A stretch of 7,604 nucleotides of DNA from Candidatus Cryptobacteroides faecihippi (GTDB lineage Bacteria; Bacteroidota; Bacteroidia; Bacteroidales; UBA932). Shown in pieces: positions 5,866 through 7,604 of the stretch. The notes beneath the pieces are model-generated. The model ran no database searches. It was not told where the DNA came from and saw only the letters and a list, made by a program, of their open reading frames with translations. The translations under genes were made by a program, and so were the position numbers. The stretch lies in assembly GCA_018066065.1 (NCBI GenBank), contig JAGHSC010000145.1:1-7604 (forward strand), read 5' to 3'. Each line of letters starts with the position of its first letter. Within the stretch, counting starts at the first letter, position 1.

Positions 5866-7604
5866 ATGGCCTTCGTACATCTTCACGTCCACACTCAGTA
5901 TTCGATCCTTGACGGTCTTTCATCCATCGACACTCTGTTCAAGAGGGCCGAGGAGATGGGCATGCCTGCCCTCGCAATCACCGACCATGGCAACATGTAC
6001 GGTGTCAAGGAGTTCTTCAAGTTCGCCGGGAAGCATGTTGACAAGGAGACCGGCCGTTACAAGGTCAAGCCGATCATCGGCTGCGAGATCTACGTTACGA
6101 AGCACTATGACCACAAGCTCAAGGACAACGAGCACCGTGGCTACTATCATCTTATCCTGCTCGCAAAGAACTATGAAGGCTACAGGAATCTGATGAAGAT
6201 CGTGTCGACATCGCACACCGAAGGTCTTTACTACGGCAAGCCGAGGGTGTCGCACGAGGTGGTCGAGAAGTACCATGAGAACCTCATCTGCAGTTCAGCC
6301 TGTCTGGCCGGAGAGATCCCGAGAGCCATCCTGGCCGGGGACCTGGATGCCGCCCGAAAGGCCATCAAGTGGCACAAGGACCTTTTCGGAGACGACTACT
6401 ATCTTGAGGTAATGCTCCACAAGACGGAGGTCCCGAGGCTTTCCCTTGAGCTTTACGAGGAGCAGAAGAAGGTCAATGAGGAGATCTTCAACCTCTCCCA
6501 GGAGATGGGTGTGAAGGTCATCGCGACGAACGATGTCCATTTCGTCAACAAGGATGACGGACCGGCTCACGACCACCTGATCTGCCTCAACACGGGCAAG
6601 TACATCGACGAAGAGGACCGTCTCCACTACACCCAGCAGGAGTACCTCAAGAGCGAGGAGGAGATGGCAGCATTGTTCCCGGGACATCCGGAAGTCATTT
6701 CCAACACGATAGAGATCTCCGACAAGATCAGCGAGTACAGGATCGATCGTGACCATGTGCTTCCGAAGTTCGAGATCGACCCGGAGTTCCTTGCAGACAT
6801 CGACAACCAGCTCGAGAAATACAAGGAAGTCATCGATGAGGGAAGATGCGACAAGAAGGGCAACTACCGAGGGGACGAGTTCTGCAAGTCCGTGGCCTTC
6901 CTCTGCCATCTGACCTACGAAGGTGCCAGGAAGCGCTACGGCGACACCTTGAATGAAGAGCAGGCGGAAAGACTTGACTTCGAGCTCAAGACAATCTGCC
7001 GAATGGGTTTCCCGGATTACTTCCTGATCGTGCAGGACTACATCGCGGCATCGCGTGCCGCAGGGTCGATGGTCGGTCCCGGCCGTGGATCCGCAGCGGG
7101 ATCCGCCGTGGCCTACTGCCTTGGAATCACCAATCTCGACCCGATCAGATACCAGCTCCTGTTCGAGCGATTCCTCAACCCGGACCGAATCTCGATGCCG
7201 GATATCGACGTTGACTTCGAGGACCTTCCGAAGGCCCACAAGTACGTCGAGGACACCTATGGCAGCGACCATGTCTCCCGAGTCATCACCTTCGGCACCA
7301 TGCTTGCCAAGGGAGCCATCAAGGATGTGGCCAGGGTCAACAGGCTGCCTCTCTCCGAGTCAGACAGGCTGTCCAAGATGATCCCTGACCGCCTCAGCGA
7401 GAAGGTGGAGAAGGAATATCCATTCAATCCGAAGCTGGATGAACTCAAGTCAGGCTTCAAGGCCCTGGAGAAGGATGTCGAGGTCGACGACCCTGACAAC
7501 CCTGGCCAGAAGAAGATAGTCAGGAAGTGGTTCCAGAAAGGTATGGAGGAGGTTGATGTCAAGATCAACCTCAAGAACTGCTACCGTCTTGTCCCTGAGT
7601 TCAT
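5866..7604 (+). CDS. dnaE: DNA polymerase III alpha subunit, 3' end missing
   Basis: The frame is open from the ATG at 5866 to the right edge, 579 codons plus two bases, about half of a usual DnaE. This is the catalytic subunit of the replicative polymerase. Residues ~1-230 are the PHP domain. It keeps all nine residues that bind metals in active PHP domains: His7, His9, Asp16, His41, Glu74, His95, Cys146, Asp223 and His225. The polymerase core follows, with GPGRGSAAGS (Gly406-Arg407-Gly408-Ser409) and MPDIDVDFED, where Asp448 and Asp450 match the catalytic pair of E. coli DnaE; the third catalytic aspartate lies beyond the edge. Around residues 510-570 there is a charged stretch (7390-7560) that seems longer than the E. 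coli equivalent. The start follows a near-consensus promoter and gives the typical N-terminus MAFVHLHVHTQYS. Identification is firm. Confidence 0.97.
   Translation, partial: MAFVHLHVHTQYSILDGLSSIDTLFKRAEEMGMPALAITDHGNMYGVKEFFKFAGKHVDKETGRYKVKPIIGCEIYVTKHYDHKLKDNEHRGYYHLILLAKNYEGYRNLMKIVSTSHTEGLYYGKPRVSHEVVEKYHENLICSSACLAGEIPRAILAGDLDAARKAIKWHKDLFGDDYYLEVMLHKTEVPRLSLELYEEQKKVNEEIFNLSQEMGVKVIATNDVHFVNKDDGPAHDHLICLNTGKYIDEEDRLHYTQQEYLKSEEEMAALFPGHPEVISNTIEISDKISEYRIDRDHVLPKFEIDPEFLADIDNQLEKYKEVIDEGRCDKKGNYRGDEFCKSVAFLCHLTYEGARKRYGDTLNEEQAERLDFELKTICRMGFPDYFLIVQDYIAASRAAGSMVGPGRGSAAGSAVAYCLGITNLDPIRYQLLFERFLNPDRISMPDIDVDFEDLPKAHKYVEDTYGSDHVSRVITFGTMLAKGAIKDVARVNRLPLSESDRLSKMIPDRLSEKVEKEYPFNPKLDELKSGFKALEKDVEVDDPDNPGQKKIVRKWFQKGMEEVDVKINLKNCYRLVPEF

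Noticed and set aside
7086..7107. Two GGATCC sites 12 bases apart in dnaE
   Set aside because: They come from the codons of the conserved RGSAAGS motif.
6295..7272. Long open frame (325 codons) on the minus strand opposite dnaE
   Set aside because: It lies wholly opposite conserved dnaE codons, has a low-complexity Leu/Val-rich translation and no recognisable domain. The G/C-ending codon use of dnaE keeps this frame open. The same applies to minus-strand frames at 835-1353, 4192-4875 and 5148-5765.
1..7604. Search by eye for tRNA, CRISPR, insertion sequence ends, phage or defence genes
   Set aside because: None was seen. The window is filled by five co-directional genes with short spacers and uniform codon use.

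Overview
The window looks like a chromosomal, housekeeping-type segment from a member of the Bacteroidota, most likely Bacteroidales. Three things point there. Both promoters that can be read match the Bacteroidota -33/-7 pattern (TTTG, 19-20 nt, TAnnTTTG). The starts lack Shine-Dalgarno sequences and have very short leaders. The first gene is a TlpA-like protein with an N-terminal region of the kind common in that phylum. Third positions are rich in G/C, lysine is almost always AAG and arginine is often AGG. A gut or rumen lineage is plausible but unproven. No tRNA, rRNA, CRISPR, insertion sequence or phage gene was seen, and all five genes lie on the + strand.

Layout. Positions 2-817 hold the 3' end of a secreted TlpA/ResA-like thiol-disulfide oxidoreductase. 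Two bases later, at a TTG codon, begins a complete uvrC (820-2646), the nuclease subunit of nucleotide excision repair; the two are probably one transcript. A strong hairpin (2663-2690) follows uvrC, and then a promoter (2718-2749). That promoter drives a pair of exported hydrolases: a C69-family dipeptidase (2775-4352) and, 13 nt later, a protein joining an SGNH/GDSL esterase domain to a CE4 (NodB) polysaccharide deacetylase domain (4366-5775). An intrinsic terminator (5806-5835) closes this unit. Its hairpin overlaps the -33 element of the next promoter (5816-5846), which drives dnaE, the replicative DNA polymerase III alpha subunit. dnaE starts at 5866 and runs off the right edge with its frame open.

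How the genes relate. uvrC and dnaE act on DNA in the cytoplasm. The middle pair carries signal peptides and should act in the periplasm or outside the cell on peptides and acylated glycans, so it is an independent two-gene unit between DNA-metabolism genes. The points most worth following up are the two-domain esterase-deacetylase, a perfect 9-bp inverted repeat over the dipeptidase promoter and start codons, the terminator-promoter overlap before dnaE, and a full set of PHP metal ligands in DnaE that suggests built-in proofreading. I saw no clear evidence of a wholly new system.
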